Assembly (NCBI GenBank): GCA_947451035.1
Contig: CANFXR010000001.1
Coordinates: 46,123-110,122 of the forward strand
DNA from: Burkholderiales bacterium
GTDB lineage: Bacteria; Pseudomonadota; Gammaproteobacteria; Burkholderiales; Burkholderiaceae_C
Direction: 5' to 3'
DNA: 64,000 nucleotides
Below are positions 46,823-56,663 of this stretch, one piece after another. Within the stretch, counting starts at the first letter, position 1; each line of letters begins with the position of its first letter. Made by a program: the position numbers and the translations under genes. Under the pieces are notes generated by a model. It did no database searches. It saw only the letters and a program-made list of their open reading frames with translations, and had not been told where the DNA came from.

Positions 46823-48709
46823 GTTTCAATCCACGCGCGCCTCGTGAGAGGCGCGCGACCAGCGTCTCCGAGTGCCGCACCCCGTCCAGGGTGTTTCAAT
46901 CCACGCGCGCCTCGTGAGAGGCGCGCGACGATCGAGCGGCGGGATGCCGCGGAAATTACCGCTGTTTCAATCCACGCGCGCCTCGTGAGAGGCGCGCGAC
47001 CGTCTGTTCCGGTACGGTGGTAAGGGACACGGAGGTTTCAATCCACGCGCGCCTCGTGAGAGGCGCGCGACTCCCTGCGTTTACGCCACCCGCTCAGTTT
47101 GCGCTGTTTCAATCCACGCGCGCCTCGTGAGAGGCGCGCGACGGCTGAATGGGTCTACTCGCAACTGGTGCTTGACGTTTCAATCCACGCGCGCCTCGTG
47201 AGAGGCGCGCGACGCTGGTACTCCTCGAGGTTCCACCAGTGCCCGAAGTTTCAATCCACGCGCGCCTCGTGAGAGGCGCGCGACACGCACTGGGCCGATA
47301 TGCCGCAGGGGGCTCGATGTTTCAATCCACGCGCGCCTCGTGAGAGGCGCGCGACTTGGCACGGTCGTCGTAGTGACGATGCCCAACAGGTTTCAATCCA
47401 CGCGCGCCTCGTGAGAGGCGCGCGACGGGGTGAATCTGGTTCATGTTGAAAGCTCCAAGGGGTTTCAATCCACGCGCGCCTCGTGAGAGGCGCGCGACCT
47501 GCGGGCTACTGGCATCCTCGTCGCCGATGGTTTGTTTCAATCCACGCGCGCCTCGTGAGAGGCGCGCGACGGGTGATGGTCATGCCAAGTGCAATGTGAG
47601 TCACAGTTTCAATCCACGCGCGCCTCGTGAGAGGCGCGCGACCGCGCCGGCAGTGCTCGTGCCACGTTTCCGCATCGTTTCAATCCACGCGCGCCTCGTG
47701 AGAGGCGCGCGACGACCACCGACGCCGAACCCGGTGACCAACTGGTCGTTTCAATCCACGCGCGCCTCGTGAGAGGCGCGCGACGACGCGACGGGCGGCA
47801 CAGGCGCGCGCTGTCATAGTTTCAATCCACGCGCGCCTCGTGAGAGGCGCGCGACGCCAGCGTTTGGATCAGCTCAGCGTGGTGCTCGCAGTTTCAATCC
47901 ACGCGCGCCTCGTGAGAGGCGCGCGACTCGACGGCCTGGTGGCGGACGAATATGGCGACTGGTTTCAATCCACGCGCGCCTCGTGAGAGGCGCGCGACGG
48001 CTTATCAGTTGGCTATCGAGGCGGCGAAACATCGTTTCAATCCACGCGCGCCTCGTGAGAGGCGCGCGACCGCATTGGGCTGAGATCAAGGGGCCGCCAT
48101 GCACGTTTCAATCCACGCGCGCCTCGTGAGAGGCGCGCGACCGACGACGCGGAGCACGAAGAGCTTGCAGATCTGGTTTCAATCCACGCGCGCCTCGTGA
48201 GAGGCGCGCGACTCTCGCTCAGCATCGCGCTGATCGTTGGCAGCTTGTTTCAATCCACGCGCGCCTCGTGAGAGGCGCGCGACCCCCAGCGAGGGGCAAG
48301 CGGCTGAGATCAGCAGCCGTTTCAATCCACGCGCGCCTCGTGAGAGGCGCGCGACCTCCATCACTACGGGGAGATGGAAGACCATATGGTTTCAATCCAC
48401 GCGCGCCTCGTGAGAGGCGCGCGACGGCCGAATACAGCCCATGCGAGCCCGTCTGTTTTGTTTCAATCCACGCGCGCCTCGTGAGAGGCGCGCGACGCCC
48501 AGGTGTGAGCATTTGCCACATCTCCAAATCGTTTCAATCCACGCGCGCCTCGTGAGAGGCGCGCGACGCTCCATCACTCCGAGGGGACGGGAGACCATAT
48601 GGTTTCAATCCACGCGCGCCTCGTGAGAGGCGCGCGACACCCGTTGCAATCAGCACAGATTTCGTAATCGTAGTTTCAATCCACGCGCGCCTCGTGAGAG
48701 GCGCGCGAC
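46823..48709 (-). CRISPR. type I-C CRISPR array, 27 repeats and 26 spacers
   Basis: There are twenty-seven identical 37-bp repeats with 26 spacers of 33-35 bp, mostly 34. On the + strand each repeat begins GTTTCAATCCACGCGCGCC and ends GAGAGGCGCGCGAC. The transcribed orientation is the - strand, where the repeat ends in GTGGATTGAAAC, as type I-C crRNA handles do. A 9-10 bp stem (GCGCGCCTC/GAGGCGCGC) with a TCAC loop precedes the 11-nt handle. Repeats start at 46823, 46893, 46964 and so on to 48673, with no degenerate terminal copy. The leader is on the right, beside cas2, so spacers near 48,639 are the newest. Confidence 0.98.
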
Positions 48710-48892
48710 TCCGCCCAAGTAACTTGTTGATTCCACATGTCGGCCTGCTCACGTTGCGCGAACCGGTTGCCCGGCTGCTTGCAGGGCGGTGACAGGTCGC
48801 ACAACACAACCCGGTTTATCAGTTGCATCAAGCACTTGGGTGGCGCGCGAACGTGAGGCAACTTTGCCGGTCACTCCAAGTTCGCGAAACGA
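48710..48892 (-). promoter_or_regulatory. CRISPR leader between cas2 and the array
   Basis: These 183 bases lie between the cas2 stop and the leader-proximal repeat, where array transcription and spacer insertion must be controlled. No open frame is supported. A convincing -35/-10 pair was not found on the - strand. The segment CTTGATGCAACTGATAAACC (48817-48836) is its most AT-rich stretch. Confidence 0.7.
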
Positions 48893-49183
48893 TCATAGAA
48901 CCAGCGGCCCGTCGAAGTCCGTGGCTTTGAACTTGCCGTATTCGCGCACTTCGCAGCCGCGTGTGTCGGCCATCCGGTAAAGGCGCAGGCAATCTTCGTC
49001 CAGGCTGATTTCTGCCAGCAGCCTGCGCTCGAGTGCCTCCAGTTCTGCCAGCGTCACCTTGCACTCGAACACAGACTTTTGCACGCGCTGGCCGGTGCTC
49101 TCACACACCTTGGCGACACGGCGCAGCCGCCGTCGGCCTTCGCGCGTTTCGGTGTTGACGTCGTAGCAGGCGATGACCAGCAC
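48893..49183 (-). CDS. cas2: CRISPR-associated endonuclease Cas2
   Basis: This is a 96-residue ferredoxin-like Cas2 that forms the spacer-integration complex with Cas1. The first strand [12 protein letters not shown] carries the conserved Asp, and [20 protein letters not shown] and FECKVT follow as in type I-C proteins. The start is a GTG at 49183 with AAGGG upstream, which fits family length. A longer frame would overlap the end of cas1. It is the last gene of the cas operon. Confidence 0.95.
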   Translation of the reverse strand: MLVIACYDVNTETREGRRRLRRVAKVCESTGQRVQKSVFECKVTLAELEALERRLLAEISLDEDCLRLYRMADTRGCEVREYGKFKATDFDGPLVL

Positions 49184-49199
49184 AGCAGCCCTTCTGGTG

Positions 49200-50228
49200 C
49201 TACTTGACGGCGAAAGGCAGATAGCCTGGTGCCTCGCCACGCACATGGCGGGCCAGCAATCGCGCTTGCACCAGCGGCACGACTCCGAGCGGCAGGCTTT
49301 CGGCCAGCAGCGGGTGGGTCAGCAGTTCCTGCTTGCGCTCCTGGTACGCCACCACCACGGCCTTACGTGCATCGGCCACCAGGTTCACCGCGCCCCCATC
49401 GCGCAGCTCAAAGTCGCCAGCGCGAAGCTGCCCGCGGTTGACCAGTGTCAGTGCCAGCCGGTCTGCGAGAGGGCGAAATTCTTCGATCAGGTCCAGCGCC
49501 AGCGCTGCTCGGCCAGGGCGTATGGCGTGCAGAAACCCCAGCTGCGGGTCGAGCCCCGCCGCTTCACAGGCCGATCGGCAATCGTTCATCCACATTGCAT
49601 AGAGAAACGACAGCAGCGCGTTCATGCGGTCACGCGGTGGGCGTCGGCTACGGCCGTCCATGCTGAAGTCGCCGCGCAGGTCGGGGCGCACGATCAGGTT
49701 GATGGCCGCAAAGTAGGTACGAGCCGCTTCACCTTCGACGCCGCGCAGCACGTCAAGCGCGGTGGCCTGTGGCAGGGCCCTGACGCTGGCCGCTAGGTCT
49801 TGCGCGGCGCGCGTGAGCAGTTCCTCTTCGTCAGCCGCCCTCGCTTCGCGTGCCCCGCGTAGCAGCACCTGTCGCTGGTTTTTCAGTTTGCCGGCAACCA
49901 CCGCGCGGGCTGCTTCCAGCGTGAAGCTGGCGTTATCGACCGCCCGGTGCTGGGCCTGCCGCAAAAGCACATTGCCCGACACTGCTCCTTCCAGTCGCGC
50001 CTTGAATCGGCCATTGGTGTCGAGCAGTACCAGCGCGATGGCATCCTCGGCCAGCCGGTGCATCAGCGGTGCGCTGAGGTTCACGTGGCCGAAGCACACC
50101 ACGGCTTGCAGGTGGTGCAGCGGCACGCGCAACTTGCTCTCGTCGCCAACCTGGATGCGCAAGGTGTCGTTGTCCAGCCGCAGGTAACTGTCGGGCAGCG
50201 TGACGTAAAGCGTGTTGAGCAGTTGCAT
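49200..50228 (-). CDS. cas1: CRISPR-associated integrase Cas1 (type I-C)
   Basis: This is a 342-residue integrase. The N-terminal beta domain ([19 protein letters not shown]) precedes the helical catalytic domain with metal ligands Glu165 ([11 protein letters not shown]), His234 ([10 protein letters not shown]) and Asp246 ([10 protein letters not shown]), so it looks active. ATG 50228 has AAGGGG eight bases upstream, and a GTG three codons earlier is less likely. It lies between cas4 and cas2. Confidence 0.97.
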   Translation of the reverse strand: MQLLNTLYVTLPDSYLRLDNDTLRIQVGDESKLRVPLHHLQAVVCFGHVNLSAPLMHRLAEDAIALVLLDTNGRFKARLEGAVSGNVLLRQAQHRAVDNASFTLEAARAVVAGKLKNQRQVLLRGAREARAADEEELLTRAAQDLAASVRALPQATALDVLRGVEGEAARTYFAAINLIVRPDLRGDFSMDGRSRRPPRDRMNALLSFLYAMWMNDCRSACEAAGLDPQLGFLHAIRPGRAALALDLIEEFRPLADRLALTLVNRGQLRAGDFELRDGGAVNLVADARKAVVVAYQERKQELLTHPLLAESLPLGVVPLVQARLLARHVRGEAPGYLPFAVK

Positions 50229-50248
50229 GCATTGCACCCCTTGTTGTG

Positions 50249-50881
50249 TCAGGCATCCGGGTCGAACAAGGTCGAATATGCGCCGCGATCAAGTAGGCGG
50301 CCCATGGCCTCCGGCTGGCAGCGGTCGCGCAGTGAACAGCCCTTGCACCGCTGCGTGTCGGCGGTCGGCGGCGGTAGCACGCCACTGGTCAGCATGTCGC
50401 GCACAGCCGCGGCAATGGCCATGACCTGCCGCCGCAAGTGCTCGTCAATTTGCACAATCCGCCGGCGCTTCGAGCTCGCGTAATACAGCGCACCCTCGGC
50501 CACGGCATGCCCGGTCATCTGCTCGAGGCACATGGCCTGTGCTGCCAGCTGCACCTCGTCGCACGCGGCGATCGCCGCCGCCTTGTGGCGTGTGCCGTGC
50601 TTGTATTCCACGGGGTAGGCCGTGCCATCGGGCCCGAACTCCACGACGTCGGCCTTGCCGATCAGTCCGAGCCTGTCGTGCCAAAGCGGCAGCGCGCGTG
50701 CGACGCGCAGCCCCTTGCGCAACTCCATGCCCGGCTGGTCAACAATGGCATGGACGGCTTGGCCGCGCAACGTGTGCAAGTTGTCGTCGAAAGCCTGCTC
50801 GAGATGAATCAAGCCACACTGGCGTGGGCAATAAGCCCAGTGCTGCAGCGCGGACAGCGTCAGCGGGTCAAGGTCTTCCAT
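50249..50881 (-). CDS. cas4: CRISPR-associated exonuclease Cas4
   Basis: This is a 210-residue RecB-type nuclease that trims prespacers and selects PAM-bearing ends. The iron-sulfur ligands are visible: Cys18 (HWAYCPRQC) and the C-terminal Cys179, Cys182 and Cys188 (RCKGCSLRDRC). The nuclease residues fall in IGKADVVEFG and YPVEYKHG. It sits 11 bp before cas1 in transcription order. Confidence 0.95.
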   Translation of the reverse strand: MEDLDPLTLSALQHWAYCPRQCGLIHLEQAFDDNLHTLRGQAVHAIVDQPGMELRKGLRVARALPLWHDRLGLIGKADVVEFGPDGTAYPVEYKHGTRHKAAAIAACDEVQLAAQAMCLEQMTGHAVAEGALYYASSKRRRIVQIDEHLRRQVMAIAAAVRDMLTSGVLPPPTADTQRCKGCSLRDRCQPEAMGRLLDRGAYSTLFDPDA

Positions 50882-50948
50882 GCGAGGTGGTGCGTTGAGT
50901 CACCTGTCCGGCGGCACTTGGCTCGCCCAGCGGTCGCCCGCACAGCCG

Positions 50949-51848
50949 TCAGCCCAACCGCCTGATCATGAGGATGTCCTCCGGTATCTCAGCCGCGTTG
51001 ATCGCCACGTCGTAGTCGGTAAAGTCGCGCGCCACCAGCACATCAGGCTTGCGTGTCACGCTCACGAGGTCGAACAGGTCATGGGCATGGGCGTTGCCGA
51101 GTGCTGTTTTGTGTTCGAAGACGTAGAGGCCGCGTGTCGCCATCTCGCCGCGCGCGGCAGATCGATCGTGCTCGAACATGTCTTCCAGCGCGCGGAAGAA
51201 CAACTCAAGGTCGGCTTGGCCGAAGCCGGTTTGCTTGGCCAGAAAAGCGGATACAAAGCCATGCGCCCGGTACAGGCCGTACGGCACGGTGTGCTTGCGT
51301 CCCATGGTGCGGTTGTCGCCATCCTGCTTTTCGGATTCAGCCTCTGTGGCCACGGCCATGCGGGTGATCGAGTGCTCGGTGGCCACGATGGGGTCTGCAG
51401 ATCGGCCGAAGGTCATCTGGACCGGCCCGCGCACCTGCCCGCAGTTCACGCCCGTGGACATGACTGCGCCAAATGTGCGGACATCGAAGAAGTTCTTGCA
51501 GATCCAGTCGCGCGCGGCCTTGACGCTGTCTTCGCTGCCCTTGCGCTTTTTCTTGCCGCCTTTGCCGTCGTCGGCCAGCTCATCGGTGGCGCCGATGGCG
51601 TCATAGGCGGCACGGTGTGTGCGCTCCAGCACGCCCTTTTCCTTGATGTAGATGTCGTGCGGCTTCGCGTAGTCGTTGACCATGCCCACGTAGTTGCGAA
51701 CCTTTCGCTTCAAGGCAACGTCGGTGACCAGCCCGTGGCCGGTCTCGGCATCGATGCGGGGCATGTTGCCCGCATCGGGGTCGCCGTTGGGGTTGCCGTC
51801 TTTCACGTCGAACAGCAGCACGAAGTCATAGCGGGTGGTGAGCGTCAT
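50949..51848 (-). CDS. cas7c: Cascade backbone subunit Cas7 (Csd2, type I-C)
   Basis: This is a 299-residue RAMP protein that coats the crRNA. The type I-C/Csh2 opening YDFVLLFDVKDGNPNGDPDA and MPRIDAETGHGLVTDVALKRK are diagnostic, as is FGAVMSTGVNCGQVRGPVQ. AGGAG lies eight bases before the ATG. It follows cas8c by 2 bp and is separated from cas4 by 67 bp. Confidence 0.96.
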   Translation of the reverse strand: MTLTTRYDFVLLFDVKDGNPNGDPDAGNMPRIDAETGHGLVTDVALKRKVRNYVGMVNDYAKPHDIYIKEKGVLERTHRAAYDAIGATDELADDGKGGKKKRKGSEDSVKAARDWICKNFFDVRTFGAVMSTGVNCGQVRGPVQMTFGRSADPIVATEHSITRMAVATEAESEKQDGDNRTMGRKHTVPYGLYRAHGFVSAFLAKQTGFGQADLELFFRALEDMFEHDRSAARGEMATRGLYVFEHKTALGNAHAHDLFDLVSVTRKPDVLVARDFTDYDVAINAAEIPEDILMIRRLG

Positions 51849-51850
51849 GG

Positions 51851-53617
51851 TCAGATCTCCTGGGTGGGTTCGTCGACGTGGCCTTCTTGCTTGCGCGCGT
51901 AGAAGGCTTGGCGTTGGTGGTAGTAGCCAAGCGCAAAGGTGGCTTGCTGGGGCAGCGTGAGCTGGCGCGGAAACTCGGTGATCGGCAGCATGATTTCGCC
52001 GATCAGCCGTTCGAAATAGGCGGTCTGCCCGTCGCTAAGTTTCTTTAGGTGCGCGTTCTTGAGCCGCAACAGCGTGGTGAACACCAGCACGGGCGTGGTC
52101 GATGCGCCGCCGTAGTACCGGTCGCGGATCGTGGCGTTGATCCCGGGCTGTGCCTGTTGCTGGATTCGCTCCAGCACGGCGAACAGCCTGCCCAGCAGAT
52201 AAGGCGCATCGGTTTGGAGCATGTCCAGTTCCTCCTTGAAGTGTTGATGAGATGGCGCGACAGCGCCGTGTCTGCGGCGGTGATCGCGGTTAAGCCAGGC
52301 CTTGAGCACAGCGGCCCGCAATGTGGTGACCTCCTGCTCGGCCTTGCAGCGCATGACCGCGGCGTTCAGCAGCGTTGCAGGGTAGGGCTGGCCCTCAAGA
52401 ATGGCCCGCATCCATTCGCCTGCCAGCCGTGGTGGCATGTTGTCGAGCTTGCCCAGCAAGGCCACGCTCGCGAGCAGCCGAAACAGCGAGGGCGTGACGG
52501 GGTCGTTGTCGTACCGGCGTATCACCGCCAGGTCAGCAAAGTGCTGAAGGATGCGCGGCGCGAGTTCGGCCAGTGGCGCGCGCAGCCAGAAGCGCACGCT
52601 GATGCGTGCCGCGTTCGGGGCCAACCCGAGGACGAAGAACTGGGTGTCTTCTTCGCCTGCGGGCAACCGGCCGCTGACCACCGCCTCGTGCAGCGCCAGT
52701 ACCGCACGCACGCCACGATCCGGGTCGTCCTTGTTTTCACCAAAAAAATCGGCGAGAGTGAATTCGCCGTCGAACTGCGTTGCCCTGTCTGCCCAGAACA
52801 CGGTGGAGGCATCGCCGACCTGCACGCGGTTTCGCGAGCCTTGTGACAGAAGGTGGTTGAGTGCTGTGGTGTAGGCAAAGGCACCGCGCTCTCCCACAGG
52901 CGCGTTCTCACCCTGCCGCTCTGTCTTGCCGTAAGACTCGAACGCACGCGCATTGAACGACACGATGTTGGCGCCTGATGATTGCGCGCCCCACACGCCC
53001 TTGATCGATGAATGCAGCCGCTGAATCGGTGCCTGCACACCTTCAATGAGGCACAGGCCCACCGCCGCATCCTCGGCTGCCGCTGGGCGGCTTGCTGCCA
53101 CCACAGCCGGGCGCTGGCACACCAGATCCACATCCCCGCTCAGCTGGAAGGTCATGACCGGGTTGGTCTCGCAGATCTCGCCCCACGCCGCGTGGGCCTG
53201 GAGCGCGCTCCAGTCGGCGCGGTCGATCGCTGCCAGCACGGCCTGTACGCCGGCATCCGCCTGGGCTGTGTCGGGCAGGGCCGCGATGCGTGCGCGAAAC
53301 GCCGCATGCGGGGTGATCTCGGAATGCCCCTTGCGCGCCCTGTCAGTGCCGATGGCGTAAGCCGCGCTGTCCCACAGCAGATTGGCTGCTACGCCCGAAG
53401 TCTTCTTGACACCTTGGGGAACAAGGAAAGACTGGGCACGCAGTTTCTTGCCGTCGAGGCTGCGGGTGTCGCGCAGTTGCACCACCCGGCCTTCGGACGT
53501 GAGTTCGATGACGAAGGGGATGTCCTTGTCCTCAAAACCGAGGCTGGGCAGCCGCTTTGCAGGATTCGGGTCGCACGCCTTGCGGTCGTAGTACCGCACC
53601 AGCTCTTGCAGGATCAT
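51851..53617 (-). CDS. cas8c: Cascade large subunit Cas8c (Csd1)
   Basis: This is a 588-residue type I-C large subunit, which reads the PAM and recruits Cas3. It is recognised by MILQELVRYYDRKACDPN, FVLGLAPNAARISVRFWL and the C-terminal ATFALGYYHQRQAFYARK. That C-terminal region also encodes a small-subunit Cas11c in studied I-C systems, so an internal start may exist here. It overlaps cas5 by four bases (ATGA). Confidence 0.95.
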   Translation of the reverse strand: MILQELVRYYDRKACDPNPAKRLPSLGFEDKDIPFVIELTSEGRVVQLRDTRSLDGKKLRAQSFLVPQGVKKTSGVAANLLWDSAAYAIGTDRARKGHSEITPHAAFRARIAALPDTAQADAGVQAVLAAIDRADWSALQAHAAWGEICETNPVMTFQLSGDVDLVCQRPAVVAASRPAAAEDAAVGLCLIEGVQAPIQRLHSSIKGVWGAQSSGANIVSFNARAFESYGKTERQGENAPVGERGAFAYTTALNHLLSQGSRNRVQVGDASTVFWADRATQFDGEFTLADFFGENKDDPDRGVRAVLALHEAVVSGRLPAGEEDTQFFVLGLAPNAARISVRFWLRAPLAELAPRILQHFADLAVIRRYDNDPVTPSLFRLLASVALLGKLDNMPPRLAGEWMRAILEGQPYPATLLNAAVMRCKAEQEVTTLRAAVLKAWLNRDHRRRHGAVAPSHQHFKEELDMLQTDAPYLLGRLFAVLERIQQQAQPGINATIRDRYYGGASTTPVLVFTTLLRLKNAHLKKLSDGQTAYFERLIGEIMLPITEFPRQLTLPQQATFALGYYHQRQAFYARKQEGHVDEPTQEI

Positions 53618-54276
53618 CGCGCGGCCCCCTGTGTGCCGACCGCGATGACACCTGCGTTCATCTGCGCCCGGAAAAACACAGGCTGTGGGTCCTGGGGGTC
53701 AGTGAAATCCAGGTCGTGCAGCATCCATCCGAGGTCACGCGTGTCCGGGATAGGCGCGGGCTCGCTGTCCGCGCTGGTCACCAACCGCACGCGCGCAGCA
53801 AACTCCCTGCAGCCCAGATAGGGCTGGTTGACGCATTGGCCGTTCGTGGCACGGCGCTCGAACATGGCGTGGTACTTCTGCGGCGGCTCTGGATCTTGGC
53901 GATCGGTACGCACTTCCAGTTCGGCGTGCACGCGATAGGCCACATCGCGCAGCAACAAACTGGCACGCTGGGCGCGCTCACTTGGGTCGTCGGCGTAGAT
54001 CGACAGGTCGACGTCGGCGCCGTTCATGACTCTGGCGACATTGCTGAGCGATACCTTGCTTCCTACCTCATTGCGCCGCAGGTTGACGAAGCGAACAGGG
54101 CGCAAAACCTCGATGCGCCGCACGTGCCAGCGGATGGCTGGCTTCCACAGAATCGACTCAAACACCGCCCGCGCAGCCGACGGGGTGATCACGTCGTAGG
54201 ACACGCGCTCGACCTTCATTTCGGGGCGGGTGAAACAGGCCAACTCACCTGAGATCTCTAGGCAGTAACTTTTCAT
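53614..54276 (-). CDS. cas5c: Cas5c (Cas5d) crRNA-processing subunit
   Basis: This is a 220-residue RAMP protein that in type I-C replaces Cas6 as the pre-crRNA endonuclease and then caps the 5' handle. The opening YCLEISGELACFTRPEMKVE and SYDVITPSAARAVFESILWK are typical, and FGCREF-type sequence (YLGCREFAARV) occurs near residue 165. Here it must recognise a hairpin longer than usual (see the array). It lies 26 bp after cas3. Confidence 0.95.
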   Translation of the reverse strand: MKSYCLEISGELACFTRPEMKVERVSYDVITPSAARAVFESILWKPAIRWHVRRIEVLRPVRFVNLRRNEVGSKVSLSNVARVMNGADVDLSIYADDPSERAQRASLLLRDVAYRVHAELEVRTDRQDPEPPQKYHAMFERRATNGQCVNQPYLGCREFAARVRLVTSADSEPAPIPDTRDLGWMLHDLDFTDPQDPQPVFFRAQMNAGVIAVGTQGAAR

Positions 54277-54302
54277 TGGTGCTCATCCCCCCTACGTTTC
54301 GT

Positions 54303-56639
54303 TCATTGAACAAGGCTGGCCACGTCCAGCGCCTGTCCCTCGGGCAGCAGTCCGAGCCGCGGGTCATAGCGCAGTTGATCGACCAGTAAAAACATGCCGG
54401 GTACGAGTTCCTGGACGTCTCCGCGAGCCTGCCATGCGGTGACCTGCTTGCGCCGCACTGTGACCGTGTAGCGCTGCAACTTGCGCAGCAGCCAGCGGTC
54501 TGTGGCGCCGCTGCGCAACTGCGATATGAGCGGTTGGATTGAAGGCTTCCCGACGCTCTGGTAATCGACGATGACGGTGGCCTGGTCCTCATCGTCGATG
54601 AGCCGAAACCGCTCGGCAGCGGTCTTGAAATTGAATTCGAAGCGGGAGTTCTTGGCCAGCTCATCGCAGATCTGGTGTTTGTCGCGGCTCGCAAAGCCCG
54701 CGTAGTACAGCGGGAAGTAGCGCTCAAAGGCAGCGGGCGACAGGGCGTTGCCGCCGGCCTGCAATACCGTGCGAGTGGCTTGTGCGGCAACGCGAATCTG
54801 ATGCAAGGGCTTGGGGACGTCCCGCACGAAGACCACGACCAGGCCTTTCCCGCCGTCAGGCAATCGCCCCTCACGGTTGCACCTGCCTGCCGCTTGGGCC
54901 ACCGAATCCAGCCCCGCGAGTGCACGAAATACAACTGGGAAGTCGATGTCCACACCGGCTTCCACCAGTTGTGTGCTGACCACCCGCAATGGGCGCGCAT
55001 CGCGGCCTTCACGACGGGCCTGCAGGCGCTCGCGGATCTCGGAGATGACGTCAGCACGGTGTTGTCCGCACAACGAGGCCGACAGGTGCAGCGTGACGTC
55101 GCCAGTGATCTGGTCCAGTGCGCTCGTGATTTCGGCGGCATCGCGGCGTGTGTTGACGATGGTCAACACACAGTCAAAGGTCGCCAACCGGTCCACCAGT
55201 TCGGCCGTGCCCATTGATGTGTGCAGGTCAGTCGGCCATTCGATATCGACGCGTTCAAGCGCCGCAAAAAGTTCAACTTCATCGTCAATGACGGGGGTGG
55301 CGGTGGGCAGACCGCGTATGCTTTTCCGCGGATCGAAGCGCTGGCTGTCGCCGAGCGTTGGCTGTGTGGCGGTGCACAGCAGCAGCGTGACGCCGAAATG
55401 TGTAACCAGCACGTTCAACGCATCGAGGATCGGCTGAAGGAATTCAGGCGGCAGCAACTGGGCTTCGTCAAGCACGATCACGCTGCCGGCGATGTTGTGC
55501 AACTTTCGACAACGCGATGTGCGCGCGGCGAACAGCGACTCGAACAGTTGAACGTTGGTGGTCACGACCAGTGGCGCGTCCCAGTTTTCGCACGAAAGGC
55601 GGCTTCGAAGGCTTTCTTGCCGGTCGTCCGTGTCGGCCTGGCTGTGGTGTTCCATGACTTGGTTCACACCAAAGATATGGCTGAATACATCGGCCGTCTG
55701 CTCGATGATGCTGGTGTAGGGGATGGCATAGATGACGCGTCGTTTGCCGTGGGTCTCGGCGTGCTGCAGGGCGAAGGCGAGGGATGACAGAGTCTTGCCG
55801 CCACCGGTTGGCACCGTCAGCGTGAATACCCCCGGTGGAAGTTTGGCCTTGGCTCGGCACTGCGCGAGCACGCTGGCACGGGCGCGCATGACTTTGTCGG
55901 CCGCCAGTCCTGCCCGGTCAGTTTGTTCGGCGATGGTTGCAAGATGCCCAGCGAGTTGCGTTGCATACGCCGCCAACGGCTGGTATCCCGACCGCGCGCG
56001 CCCATGCTTCGCGTTGAGAAAGTTTTCGGTGTCCAGGAAGTCAGCGTCAACCAATGCCGAAAACAACATGCGAATCCAGCAAGACACGGTCAATGGTTGA
56101 CCCCCGGCGGGGTCAGGAATGGCCGCCAGCGCCGCTTTGAATGTGAAGGCGCCGGGCAGGGCCAGCAGATCGCCGTCGAGCGGTGCGCAAGTGGACACCG
56201 CCTCCGCGAACTCACGCTCACTGTCCGAAGCGCCTGTCCCAGAGAGCCGACGATCGAGCCCCGCCACCCAGTCGCCAAGCCCGGCGTGGTGGCCTGCGAT
56301 CACATAGCTCAGCACTCTGGACAGAACCGCACCGTTTGGGCCGAATTGCGCTGCGAAGGTTTGCCGCGCATGCAGCGCTCCAGCGGCTGAGTGCGTTTTG
56401 TCACTGTTGCTTGGCAGCTTGCCCTCAATATGGGCCTCGTGGCCGTTTACCTGACGGATGTAGCGCTGAAACCCCGGCCGGTACTTGCCCAGGTCGTGCC
56501 AGAGACCTGCAAGGTGGGCCCATGTCTCGGAGCCGAATGGCTCTGCAAAGCAATGCGCTGCCGCCGCGACGGCCAACAAGTGCTCTCGCAGCAGATGCGG
56601 CGTGCCGTCTGTGCTGACGTGGGCGAGTTTGGTGTCCAT
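54303..56639 (-). CDS. cas3: CRISPR-associated helicase/nuclease Cas3
   Basis: This is a 778-residue effector. The HD nuclease domain shows His48-Asp49 (LWHDLGKYRPGF) and HH at 117-118 (VIAGHHAGLGDW). The SF2 helicase has Walker A PTGGGKT (277-283), DEAQ (391-394) in place of DEAH, LLCTATQPTLG and the C-terminal AAGRCNREGRLPDGG. All elements look intact. It heads the cas operon, 70 bp after a DUF4143 gene. Confidence 0.96.
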   Translation of the reverse strand: MDTKLAHVSTDGTPHLLREHLLAVAAAAHCFAEPFGSETWAHLAGLWHDLGKYRPGFQRYIRQVNGHEAHIEGKLPSNSDKTHSAAGALHARQTFAAQFGPNGAVLSRVLSYVIAGHHAGLGDWVAGLDRRLSGTGASDSEREFAEAVSTCAPLDGDLLALPGAFTFKAALAAIPDPAGGQPLTVSCWIRMLFSALVDADFLDTENFLNAKHGRARSGYQPLAAYATQLAGHLATIAEQTDRAGLAADKVMRARASVLAQCRAKAKLPPGVFTLTVPTGGGKTLSSLAFALQHAETHGKRRVIYAIPYTSIIEQTADVFSHIFGVNQVMEHHSQADTDDRQESLRSRLSCENWDAPLVVTTNVQLFESLFAARTSRCRKLHNIAGSVIVLDEAQLLPPEFLQPILDALNVLVTHFGVTLLLCTATQPTLGDSQRFDPRKSIRGLPTATPVIDDEVELFAALERVDIEWPTDLHTSMGTAELVDRLATFDCVLTIVNTRRDAAEITSALDQITGDVTLHLSASLCGQHRADVISEIRERLQARREGRDARPLRVVSTQLVEAGVDIDFPVVFRALAGLDSVAQAAGRCNREGRLPDGGKGLVVVFVRDVPKPLHQIRVAAQATRTVLQAGGNALSPAAFERYFPLYYAGFASRDKHQICDELAKNSRFEFNFKTAAERFRLIDDEDQATVIVDYQSVGKPSIQPLISQLRSGATDRWLLRKLQRYTVTVRRKQVTAWQARGDVQELVPGMFLLVDQLRYDPRLGLLPEGQALDVASLVQ

Positions 56640-56663
56640 GGCTGCTAAGGCTATCTCGACGCA

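Noticed and set aside
48726-48736. Handle-like GTTGATTCCAC in the leader, resembling the start of a repeat
   Set aside because: It is only 16 bases from the first repeat, lacks the hairpin half, and leaves no spacer-sized gap, so it is probably chance.
46900-48800. Many short open frames across the CRISPR array repeating a peptide such as RASHEARVD
   Set aside because: They are translations of the repeat itself and have no coding meaning.
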